Part shown: piece by piece, positions 7,596 through 13,386 of the stretch
Position numbering within the stretch: the stretch's first letter is position 1
Layout: every line of letters begins with the position of its first letter
Assembly: GCA_036337765.1 (NCBI GenBank)
Contig: JAYZDP010000021.1
Coordinates: 1 to 13,386, forward strand
Direction: 5' to 3'
DNA: 13,386 nucleotides
Origin: JAYZDP01 sp036337765
Lineage (GTDB): Bacteria; Acidobacteriota; Thermoanaerobaculia; Multivoradales; Multivoraceae
Notes under the pieces: model-generated
Seen by the model: the letters and a program-made list of their open reading frames with translations, nothing else
What the model was told of the DNA's origin: nothing
Database searches by the model: none
Made by a program: the position numbers and the translations under genes

Positions 7596-7793
7596 GAACT
7601 GGATGCCGGCTGCGACCAGGAAGGTGGGCGGATGGCCCTTGTCTCCGGCCCGATACGCGCCGCCGTGGACGTAGACCACCACAGGTGCCCCGTCGGCGTC
7701 GGCGGGAGCATGGATGTCGAGCGCCTGGAGCTTGGCGTCACCGCCTTGGAGGTAGACCAGATCCCGCCAGGACCCGACCTCAGTCGACGCTAG
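7596..7793 (-). pseudogene. Relic of an alpha/beta-hydrolase (esterase) gene, N-terminal piece
   Basis: Between the VCBS gene and the PhoD-like gene, the minus strand encodes a recognisable esterase segment: WRDLVYLQGGDAKLQALDIH, an acidic/alanine linker, then VVVYVHGGAYRAGDKGH and FLVAAG. HGG is the oxyanion-hole motif of the esterase/lipase (HSL or BD-FAE-like) group. No ATG, GTG or TTG lies upstream in this frame before a TGA inside the PhoD-like gene, so the original N-terminus and signal are gone. Homology stops near 7596, far before the nucleophile GxSxG, Asp and His would appear. The frame stays open into the VCBS gene on the opposite strand, but that part looks like antisense translation. 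I read it as a remnant of a roughly 300-residue secreted esterase once at the end of the epimerase-PhoD group. Confidence 0.72.
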
Positions 7794-9397
7794 CTCGCTG
7801 TCCAGCGGGAGCTGCGGAAGGGCTCGAGGCGGTCAATCGCCTCTTCGCCGCCTTCGCCACGTTGCTGATCGGTGGGACGCCAGCTGAAGAAGCGCAACGT
7901 CATCCCGTTGGCGTCGATGTCGGCGATGCAGAAGCCGTTCTCCTCGACGCAGGCGAGGTCCTGCGTGCCCTGAAGGTCGCTCGCCAACTGGCCTCGCGTA
8001 CCGCGGCCGCGCGAGGGCCAGCCGCGGTTCGTGCCCAGTGCTCCGACCAGCGCGGTGTGGACCGGGTTGGCAGAAAAGTCGGTCGCAGAGCTGCCAGTGA
8101 GGGTCGCCTCTGCCGTGGAATGGAGGTCGCCATTGAGAAACCAGGCGGCGCGGGGAACGCGACTTGCCGCGCCGAGGATGCGATCGTGCTGTCGCTGCCA
8201 GCCGGTCTGCCAGTAGGGTTTGACAACGGTGGTGCCCAGGGTTCCTTCGGCGTCGAGCACGTCGGGGTACCACTCGCCCCACTTTCCCGCCGTCCACCCG
8301 ACCGGCACCGAGGGGACGTGGACGAGATGACGCACACTCGTCGCAGCTGCGCGCTGCGTGATCCAGCGCTCCACGGTCTGAGGCACGAAGGTGCCCGAGG
8401 CACCCTTGAGGGTCATGTAGCGCCGACAGTCATAGAGAAGGGCCTCGAACAGGCGCCCCCAGCGCAGGGTGCCGAACGCCTCGCCGACTCCGGGCGGCCG
8501 GTCCATGAGCGACGCGTCGGGAAGCCCGGCGGGCCGGGTCGGGTCGGGCAGGAACTCGGGGTAGTAGAGCCGCTGGCTGGCTCGTGCGGCGCGGCGCATG
8601 AACGGGTCCGGAGGAAACGGCACCACGTCGTTCCACACTCGATCGCCGTCGAAGTAGTCGTGGTCGTCCTGAAGGAAGAACACGGGGACCGAGCGCAGGA
8701 GCCCCCGGTAGAGGTCGGCGACCTGAGGGCCGACGGCTCGCTTGAGCACCTGTTCGTTGGCCGAGCCGAGGAGCGGCAGAGAGCGGTCGAACTCGCCCGC
8801 GTACTCGACCGCGGCCGGCAGGCTGCGCACGCCGAGATTGTCAGGACCGGTGCGCTGGTCCCAGTAGACGTGGTCGCCGTTGGCGATGACCGCGTCGGGG
8901 CCGAAGCTCAACCCGCGCCGTAGGAGGCGTTGGCGCGTCGCCAGCGGGAGGAAGGCACGTTCGCCCCGCCGCGCCATGACCTCGTGCCCGCCGGCACACG
9001 TGTACAGCAGAAGCCGCAGCCGCTCGGGGGCCGCGTCCGGAGCGGGAAAGGTGCGCAGCGGCCAGGGGTCGCAGAGAACCCGATCGCCGTCGGCGAGGCC
9101 CAGTTCGTAGGAGGTGTCGGGCTCGAGTCCGTCGAGGTCGAAGAGCCAGAACAGGCCGTGGCTGTCGGAGCGTTGGCCAAGGACCGAGCGGCGACCGGCG
9201 GTGAGCCGTGGTGGCTGCGATCGCGGTGCGCGCAACGACGCCTTGATCAAGATGCGCTCGTGATTCGCCGTGGGTAGCAGATGGTGGACGTCGCCGGGCC
9301 GCCAGTCAGCGCCCGGCTCCTGCGCGTCGGCGGATCGCGCCATACCGAGGACCGCTCCGGCGGCCGCACCGATGAAGGCGCGACGGCTCCGGATCAA
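7790..9397 (-). CDS. PhoD-like metallophosphatase, Tat-exported, 535 aa
   Basis: Exported phosphodiesterase/phosphomonoesterase of the alkaline phosphatase D type, with a calcineurin-like metal site. The N-terminus RSRRAFIG plus alanine-rich hydrophobic stretch ending ADAQ is a Tat signal, likely cut near residue 25. A beta-sandwich segment (about 35-118) precedes the catalytic domain. Metal motifs are NGDHVYWDQ (GDxxY 174-178), QDDHDYFD (D244-D247), LLYDCRRY (D323) and LNGDLHST (GDxH 423-426). Length is close to the family norm. The start is TTG at 9397: it is the only one that includes the twin-arginine motif without running far into the upstream gene, and it overlaps the epimerase stop as TTGA. 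The stop lies at the edge of an esterase relic. The true substrate is unknown. Confidence 0.88.
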   Translation of the reverse strand: MIRSRRAFIGAAAGAVLGMARSADAQEPGADWRPGDVHHLLPTANHERILIKASLRAPRSQPPRLTAGRRSVLGQRSDSHGLFWLFDLDGLEPDTSYELGLADGDRVLCDPWPLRTFPAPDAAPERLRLLLYTCAGGHEVMARRGERAFLPLATRQRLLRRGLSFGPDAVIANGDHVYWDQRTGPDNLGVRSLPAAVEYAGEFDRSLPLLGSANEQVLKRAVGPQVADLYRGLLRSVPVFFLQDDHDYFDGDRVWNDVVPFPPDPFMRRAARASQRLYYPEFLPDPTRPAGLPDASLMDRPPGVGEAFGTLRWGRLFEALLYDCRRYMTLKGASGTFVPQTVERWITQRAAATSVRHLVHVPSVPVGWTAGKWGEWYPDVLDAEGTLGTTVVKPYWQTGWQRQHDRILGAASRVPRAAWFLNGDLHSTAEATLTGSSATDFSANPVHTALVGALGTNRGWPSRGRGTRGQLASDLQGTQDLACVEENGFCIADIDANGMTLRFFSWRPTDQQRGEGGEEAIDRLEPFRSSRWTAS

Positions 9398-10407
9398 GCC
9401 TTTTCCCAGCGCGCGATCAGAGCATCCTCAGCGGCAAGATCGACGTCGTGGCCGAGACGGCCGGGCTCGAAGCGGACGCCGTCGATGCCGCGCTGGCGTT
9501 GCCACCAGTCGAAGGTGTGAGCCATTCCGCTGCGGATGTCGTAGCGCGGTTGGAAGTCGAGGGTGTGCTCGAGCTTGCGAGTGCTGCACACCACCGATCG
9601 CTCCGATTGGAACGGAACGATTCCATCGATCGACTCCCGCCCCTCACCGAAGGGGACGTAGACCTTGGTCGCCTCGACGCCGGTCGCCGCTGCGAAAGCG
9701 TGGATCAGGGTGTTGACGCTCACCGCCTCAGGGCCGGTGACGTTGAAGACCTCGCCCATCGCGGTAGGGTTTTCGGCCGCCCGTATGCAGGCTTGGGCGA
9801 AGTCGTCGACGTGTCCGAGGTGCACCAACGCCTCGCCACGCCCGCCGACCAGGATCTTGCGGCCGAGAAGCAGACGGGCGAAGTAGCTGCCCTCACGATC
9901 GTCCATCCAGTTTTCGGGTCCGTACATCGCGCCGGCGCGCAGAATCGCCACCGGGAGCCCGCGGCTCGCGTGGGCCTCGAGCAGGTAGCGTTCGCAGCGC
10001 ACCTTGTCGGCGCCGTAGGCGGCGAGACCTCCGGTCTCGAGGCCAGGCTCGATCATCTCGCTGGTTTCGCGCACCGGGAACGAGTTCGGGAAGGTGTAGA
10101 CGGCGAACGAGCTGACGAACACGTAGCGTTCGATGCTCTCGCCCAGAGTGTCGACCACCGGCTCCAGATTCTGCGGCTGGTACCCGGTGACGTCGAAGAC
10201 GACGTCGTACTCGTCGGGGTGGTCGGCAAGGACAGCGCGCACTGCCTCGTCGTTGCGGCGGTCGGCGAACAGGCGCTCGACCCCGTCCGGGACCGGTGCC
10301 TCACGCCTGCCACGATTGAGGATCGTGACCTGATGTCCGCCGGAGACCAGCGCCCGCAGCAGACGTAGACCGACGAAGCGAGTGCCGCCGAGGAGCAGAG
10401 CCCTCAT
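9394..10407 (-). CDS. NAD-dependent epimerase/dehydratase (extended SDR), 337 aa
   Basis: Extended short-chain dehydrogenase/reductase. The N-terminus MRALLLGGTRFVG carries the Rossmann glycine motif (GGTRFVG, residues 7-13). Further landmarks are NRG at the end of strand 2 (34-36 region), FVSSFAVY (active-site serine near 99-100), YGADK (Y131 and K135, the YxxxK catalytic pair) and LRAGAMYGP before the substrate domain. Family members interconvert or reduce nucleotide sugars or related substrates; the substrate cannot be read here. Cytoplasmic. The ATG at 10407 is preferred to the GTG three codons upstream because it starts immediately at the first Rossmann strand; neither has a strong Shine-Dalgarno. 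It follows the membrane-protein gene by 105 nt, in which I see no terminator or gene, and overlaps the PhoD-like gene by 4 nt, implying co-translation. Confidence 0.88.
   Translation of the reverse strand: MRALLLGGTRFVGLRLLRALVSGGHQVTILNRGRREAPVPDGVERLFADRRNDEAVRAVLADHPDEYDVVFDVTGYQPQNLEPVVDTLGESIERYVFVSSFAVYTFPNSFPVRETSEMIEPGLETGGLAAYGADKVRCERYLLEAHASRGLPVAILRAGAMYGPENWMDDREGSYFARLLLGRKILVGGRGEALVHLGHVDDFAQACIRAAENPTAMGEVFNVTGPEAVSVNTLIHAFAAATGVEATKVYVPFGEGRESIDGIVPFQSERSVVCSTRKLEHTLDFQPRYDIRSGMAHTFDWWQRQRGIDGVRFEPGRLGHDVDLAAEDALIARWEKA
9398..9407 (-). promoter_or_regulatory. Ribosome binding site candidate for the TTG start
   Basis: Reading toward the gene, GGGAAAAGGC lies directly before the TTG at 9397; GGGA is 6 nt from the start. 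It lies inside the last codons of the epimerase gene and supports the choice of the rare TTG start, together with the 4-nt stop/start overlap. Confidence 0.35.
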
Positions 10408-10512
10408 AGGGGGCACCCGCGTCGTCCACTTGGGGCGGAGCTTCGGAATCGCCGGTCGGGAAGGGGGTGGACCATGACTCTTTGAGGTTGCTGGAAGGAG
10501 GAGCGCGAGGTT

Positions 10513-11259
10513 TCAGATTCCGAGGAGCCGGATCGCGAGGCCCGAGCCGGCGATCGCCAGTCCGCTGAGGGTGTGAGCGTGCCGCCGAAGCCGCGGGAAT
10601 CGCCCCAGCGCGAGACCGCGGTGCGCCGCCGTCACCACCGCCAGCATGGCGGCCAAGGTTGTGAGGGCGAACGCCAACGTAACCGGGACCACGGCCCACA
10701 ATCCGACTTCGAACGCCGGCACCATGAGCAGAGGGATCAGGGGCTCGCAGGGGCCGAGAACGAAGATGACGAACAGGCTCCACGCCGTCAGGCTGGCGGT
10801 CGAGGCGGCGGGGTGAGTGTGCTCCCGGAGTGTCGGATGGGTGTGGGAGTGGACCACGCCGTCGGCGTGCTCGTGCACGTGACGCTGGCGACGACGCTGG
10901 CGCGCCAGCGACCAGCCGGCGTAGACGAGTCCGAATAGGATCAGCGCCCAGGCCGCAAGATCGCCGCGCAGCGCTTCGATGGTCTCGAAGGTTCCGACGC
11001 GGCTGCTCATCCAGCCCGGTGCGAGGCCGGTGTCGAGGCCGGTCGCGCTGATAGCGAGCGCGATGCCGGCACCGCCCAAGAGGACCGAAGAGGCCACATG
11101 GCCGCTGCCGCAGAGTGTTGTGATCCAGAGTGTCTTGCGCAGGCTCCAGCCGCGTGCGCGACCCAGGACGACGAACGGAAGCGTGTGGTCGACACCGATC
11201 AGGGTGTGGATGAATCCGATCCCGACCGCCGCGCCGACGAGTACCACGAGTGTGTCCAT
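10513..11259 (-). CDS. UreH/NicO-like membrane protein with His-rich loop, 248 aa
   Basis: Integral membrane protein with about six hydrophobic segments (roughly 4-32, 44-72, 100-117, 156-182, 187-212, 229-246). Landmarks are HTLIGVDHTLPF (H18, D24, H25) in the first helix, GSGHVASS (H54) in the second and GPCEPLIPL (169-177), a pattern I associate with UreH-domain and nickel/cobalt exporter-type (NicO/RcnA) proteins. A cytoplasmic or periplasmic loop at 127-149 holds eight histidines in 23 residues, typical of metal binding. The likely role is divalent metal transport (Ni, Co or other), by analogy only. It starts at ATG 11259 without a clear Shine-Dalgarno. It is upstream of the epimerase gene on the same strand; functional linkage is uncertain. 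TauE/SafE-like exporters are an alternative family. Confidence 0.75.
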   Translation of the reverse strand: MDTLVVLVGAAVGIGFIHTLIGVDHTLPFVVLGRARGWSLRKTLWITTLCGSGHVASSVLLGGAGIALAISATGLDTGLAPGWMSSRVGTFETIEALRGDLAAWALILFGLVYAGWSLARQRRRQRHVHEHADGVVHSHTHPTLREHTHPAASTASLTAWSLFVIFVLGPCEPLIPLLMVPAFEVGLWAVVPVTLAFALTTLAAMLAVVTAAHRGLALGRFPRLRRHAHTLSGLAIAGSGLAIRLLGI

Positions 11260-11472
11260 GGAGCAGGCATGTTAACGCTCCCGCGGGCCCCTCTTGCCAG
11301 ACCGCGCGGAGCAGGGCCGGATCGGTTGCGCAGCCGGGCGAGTCGCGGGGCCGCGAGTCGTTGACTGACGTTCACCCGGCGCGAGACTTATGCTGGCTCG
11401 ATCTGCGACGACCTCCCGCCCTCCGGGCTTGCTCGCTCCCTCTTCGACGCTTGGCAAGGGGCACTGCTGCGG
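11260..11472. other. Intergenic region between divergent membrane-protein gene and relic
   Basis: This 213-nt gap separates the minus-strand membrane protein from the plus-strand relic. I see no ORF with coding character. It contains the palindrome described separately (11343-11356) and TTGACT at 11361-11366, a good -35 match. The nearest -10-like TATGCT (11389-11394) is 22 nt away, too far for a normal sigma-70 promoter. Confidence 0.4.
11343..11356. repeat. 14-bp GC palindrome
   Basis: TCGCGG-GG-CCGCGA: two 6-nt inverted arms around a 2-nt centre, also flanked by a direct repeat of GCGAGTCG. It could be an operator for a dimeric regulator of the membrane-protein gene, but nothing else supports that and such GC arms arise easily here. 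Confidence 0.2.
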
Positions 11473-11862
11473 GTGAAGATCGACGGAGCCAGCTCGTCAG
11501 CCTGGAAGTGCGGGGCCACGATCGGCGCCGCGACGCTCGTCGTAGCCTCCTGTGAGACGAGCCGGGACTATCTCGATCCCGCCCTGCGCCGGCGCGTGGA
11601 CGAGTTGAAGTCTGCCGTAGGGGTCGAGCCGACGACCCACGCCAATGGGGTGGAGTGCGGCGAGGTCCTGTGGTCCTGGGGAAACGAGTTCGCGCTCGCC
11701 GGAGGCATGCTGCCTGTGAACTTCCCGCCGCGCTTCCGCGAGGTGGCGCTGGTGCGCTTCGACGGACGGTAGCCGTCGCAGCGGACGCTCGCGGACATCG
11801 ATCGCTACGTGCGCGAGATCGCTCTGAAGGAGGAGGAGCCGGATGCCTTGGGCAGCGGGACC
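11473..11862 (+). pseudogene. Relic: lipoprotein N-terminal part of a DUF3604 protein
   Basis: From the GTG at 11473 the frame gives a lipoprotein signal (basic start, hydrophobic GATIGAATLVVASC, lipobox Cys27), then a stretch that aligns with the N-terminal region of the intact DUF3604 lipoprotein elsewhere in the window. Shared elements in order are LRxRVxELxxAVxxEPTT, EVLxxW, LxGGxxPVN and RFDG/RFTG. A TAG at 11770-11772 interrupts it; the same frame then resumes with TLADIDRYVREIALKEEEPD, matching TLTGFDRYVEELGIKDDHPG of the paralogue. About 14 residues of the paralogue are missing around the stop. Past about 11851 the sequence changes abruptly to sulfatase. This is the decayed 5' end of a second copy of that lipoprotein gene; the catalytic core and C-terminal domain are absent. 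Confidence 0.75.
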
Positions 11863-12221
11863 GTCGTCGAGACCCCGGTGAGTACGCTCGACGTCCTCCC
11901 CACCGTGGCGGCGGGCGGGCGCGCTCCGATCTGGCGTGCCGGCGACTACAAGGCAGTGCGCAAGGGGGAGTGGAATCTTCAAGTCGACGGCCGACAAGGC
12001 AAGCAGTGGCTCTCGAACGTGGTCCGCGACGTCACCGAGATCGAGGATCTGTCCCTTGCGAACCGCGAAAGTGTCGAGGAGCTGAAGGAGGCTCTACGAC
12101 AGGCGGAGGAGGAGTTCGTTGCCCGCTGTGGCCGACCCCCTTCTACGCCCCATTCGTGATCGACAAGGACGAGGACGGCATCCCCATCGGCGACGACTAC
12201 GTGCTGGTCCCGGGTAGCGGG
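11863..12221 (+). pseudogene. Relic: C-terminal part of a sulfatase
   Basis: In the same frame as the preceding DUF3604-like relic comes ETPVSTLDVLPTVAA, then directly PIWRAGDYKAVRKGEWNLQV and a helical tail with EELKEAL. The intact sulfatase in this window has the equivalents APVSSLDLLPTIAAA and LFWRAGPNRAVRAGDWKLW, but with about 40 residues between them, so the relic has an internal deletion near 11913-11925. Around 12110-12122 the frame shifts (one base lost or two gained) and the typical sulfatase tail continues in another frame as PLWPTPFYAPFVIDKDEDG and GDDYVLVPG, to about 12221. No FGly motif or metal-binding half remains, so it cannot be an active enzyme. Confidence 0.77.
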
Positions 12222-12247
12222 AAGGATGGCGCGCGTCTCCGCCTGGC

Positions 12248-13386
12248 TCAGAAGATGAGCTCGACGGGCTGGCCGTCTATCTCGGCCGCGGTTCCACGCT
12301 TGCTCCACCATCGCGGCTCGACGAGCTCGGCTTCCCAACTATCGAGCGCCCGGCGGAGCCGTTCGAGCACCTCGGGCTCCGTGTCCGAGCGCTCGTCTCG
12401 CTCTCCCGGGTCGTTGCCGAGGTGGTGGAGTCGGTCGAGTTGCCCGAGCGGCGACCCGTGCGGCGCCTCGAAGTCGGGCAGGAGCCCGCCGACACGGCCG
12501 ATGGCCGCGAGCTGCTCGTCGGAGCCCCGGTTGACCTGCCAGAGCTTCCAGTCGCCGGCGCGCACCGCCCGGTTGGGACCGGCTCGCCAGAACAGACTTT
12601 CGTGCGGCGTGCCGCTCGCGGTGCCGGTGACGAACGGCAGGACGTCGACGCCGTCGAGGGGCTTCTGCGGCAGGTCCGCGCCGGTCGCGGCCGCGATGGT
12701 GGGCAGCAGGTCGAGCGAGGACACGGGCGCCTCGTAGGTGCTGCCGGCCGGTGCGCCCAGTGGCCAGCGCACGATGAACGGGACCCGCACCCCGCCCTCG
12801 AAGAACCAGCGTTTGCCACCGCGAAACGCGAGGTTCGAACAGGCTCCGTCGACATAGAGAGCGCAGCCGTTGTCGCTCAAGAAGACGATCATCGTGTCGT
12901 CCTCGAGGCCGTGCTCGGCCCGGCGCCCGACGACCGCGCCGACGCTGTCGTCGAGCGACGCGACCATGGCGGCGAAGAGGCGCTGTTTCGGGTCTTCGAC
13001 GTGGCGGTATCGGTCGAGGTACTTGCGCGTTGCCATGAGCGGAACGTGTGGCGTGTAGTGGGCGAGATAGAGAAAGAAGGGCCCTTCGTGGTGGCGATCG
13101 ATGAAGTCGAGGGCTTCGCGGGTGAAGGCCTCGGTCAGGTACTCGGTCTCAGTCGTCGGCTCGCGGCCGCGAAAGAGGGGGCGTCGCCTCGTCTCCGGGA
13201 TCGGTTCTGGCGACCAGCTCTCGCTGCCCTCCACCCCTGCCTCGAAATAGATGTTGCCGCTCTGCATGCCGAAGAACTCGTCGAAGCCGCGGTCGAGGGG
13301 GTGAGCTCCGTCGTCCCAGCCGAGCTGCCACTTGCCGACGGCACCCGTGGCGTAGCCCGCGGCGCGCAGGATCTCGGCCAGGGTGA
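12248..13386 (-). CDS. Sulfatase (arylsulfatase type), 5'-truncated by window edge
   Basis: C-terminal 379 residues of a sulfatase in the alkaline-phosphatase fold. The frame is open to the window edge and homology begins at once (TLAEILRAAGYATGAVGKWQ), so the ATG at 13267 is internal and the real start is off the window. The formylglycine motif (CxPSR or SxPxR) and first metal ligands are therefore not visible. Seen here: VGKWQLG, where most sulfatases have GKWHLG; HYTPHVPL; FLSDNG with the Asp-Asn metal ligands; FRGGKRWFFEGGVRVPF with the conserved Lys; PVSSLDLLPT; and RAGDWKLW. Sulfatases release sulfate from sulfated sugars, steroids or aryl esters, usually after export. It faces the sulfatase relic, whose recognisable part ends 27 nt away. 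Confidence 0.9.
   Translation of the reverse strand, partial: TLAEILRAAGYATGAVGKWQLGWDDGAHPLDRGFDEFFGMQSGNIYFEAGVEGSESWSPEPIPETRRRPLFRGREPTTETEYLTEAFTREALDFIDRHHEGPFFLYLAHYTPHVPLMATRKYLDRYRHVEDPKQRLFAAMVASLDDSVGAVVGRRAEHGLEDDTMIVFLSDNGCALYVDGACSNLAFRGGKRWFFEGGVRVPFIVRWPLGAPAGSTYEAPVSSLDLLPTIAAATGADLPQKPLDGVDVLPFVTGTASGTPHESLFWRAGPNRAVRAGDWKLWQVNRGSDEQLAAIGRVGGLLPDFEAPHGSPLGQLDRLHHLGNDPGERDERSDTEPEVLERLRRALDSWEAELVEPRWWSKRGTAAEIDGQPVELIF

Noticed and set aside
7433..8923. 496-codon plus-strand open frame across the PhoD-like gene
   Set aside because: Antisense to the metallophosphatase with its GDxxY, DDHD and GDxH motifs; composition is Arg/Gly/Ala-rich with no domain.
10404..10475. 23-codon minus-strand leader ORF whose TGA overlaps the epimerase ATG
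   Set aside because: The overlap is neat, but there is only a weak AAAGAG before its ATG and the peptide (Pro/Arg-rich) shows no attenuation signature; chance is likely at this size.
11453..11469. Sigma-54-like TGGCA...TGC element before the DUF3604-like relic
   Set aside because: The GG-to-GC spacing is one base off consensus and it lies almost on the GTG start, so it could not act as its promoter.

Overview
This is a GC-rich, gene-dense stretch from a Gram-negative-type bacterium. Two proteins carry lipoprotein (lipobox) signals, one carries a twin-arginine (Tat) signal, and others carry ordinary Sec signals. The mix of several DUF3604 proteins, sulfatases, a PhoD-like phosphatase and a calcium-binding FG-GAP/VCBS repeat protein resembles genomes of environmental, mostly uncultured lineages such as Myxococcota, Acidobacteriota or Planctomycetota-like bacteria. 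I cannot assign a phylum from this window. I see no rRNA, tRNA, CRISPR array, insertion sequence or integrase.

Layout. Bases 2-1573 (+) hold the 3' part of a DUF3604 gene that begins before the window. It converges on a minus-strand operon running 5998 -> 1672: an enolase-superfamily (mandelate racemase group) acid-sugar dehydratase or racemase; a 180-residue secreted protein that is a signal peptide joined to only the C-terminal domain of a DUF3604 protein; and a full-length DUF3604/PHP-type lipoprotein. The genes in this operon are 11 nt apart and then overlap by 4 nt (ATGA). A 73-nt gap separates the operon from a divergent plus-strand gene (6072-7532) for a secreted protein with seven DxDGDG motifs.

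A second minus-strand group runs 11259 -> 7790: an integral membrane protein related to the UreH/NicO-type transporters with a histidine-rich loop; an extended SDR NAD-dependent epimerase; and a Tat-exported PhoD-like metallophosphatase whose TTG start overlaps the epimerase stop. Behind it lies a headless and tailless relic of an alpha/beta-hydrolase (esterase) gene.

The right end has a compound relic (11473-12221, +). A lipoprotein signal and N-terminal part like that of the DUF3604 lipoprotein is joined in frame to the C-terminal part of a sulfatase, broken by an in-frame TAG and a frameshift. It faces a convergent intact sulfatase gene whose 5' end is off the window.

Working picture (inference): most products are exported and are, or resemble, hydrolases of phosphate or sulfate esters (DUF3604/PHP fold, PhoD, sulfatase), next to two sugar-type enzymes (enolase-superfamily dehydratase, SDR epimerase). 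This fits an accessory island for catabolism of substituted sugars or organic esters that is being duplicated and pruned. The most unusual items are the stand-alone DUF3604 C-terminal domain inside the enolase operon and the DUF3604::sulfatase relic. I see no defence system or mobile element.
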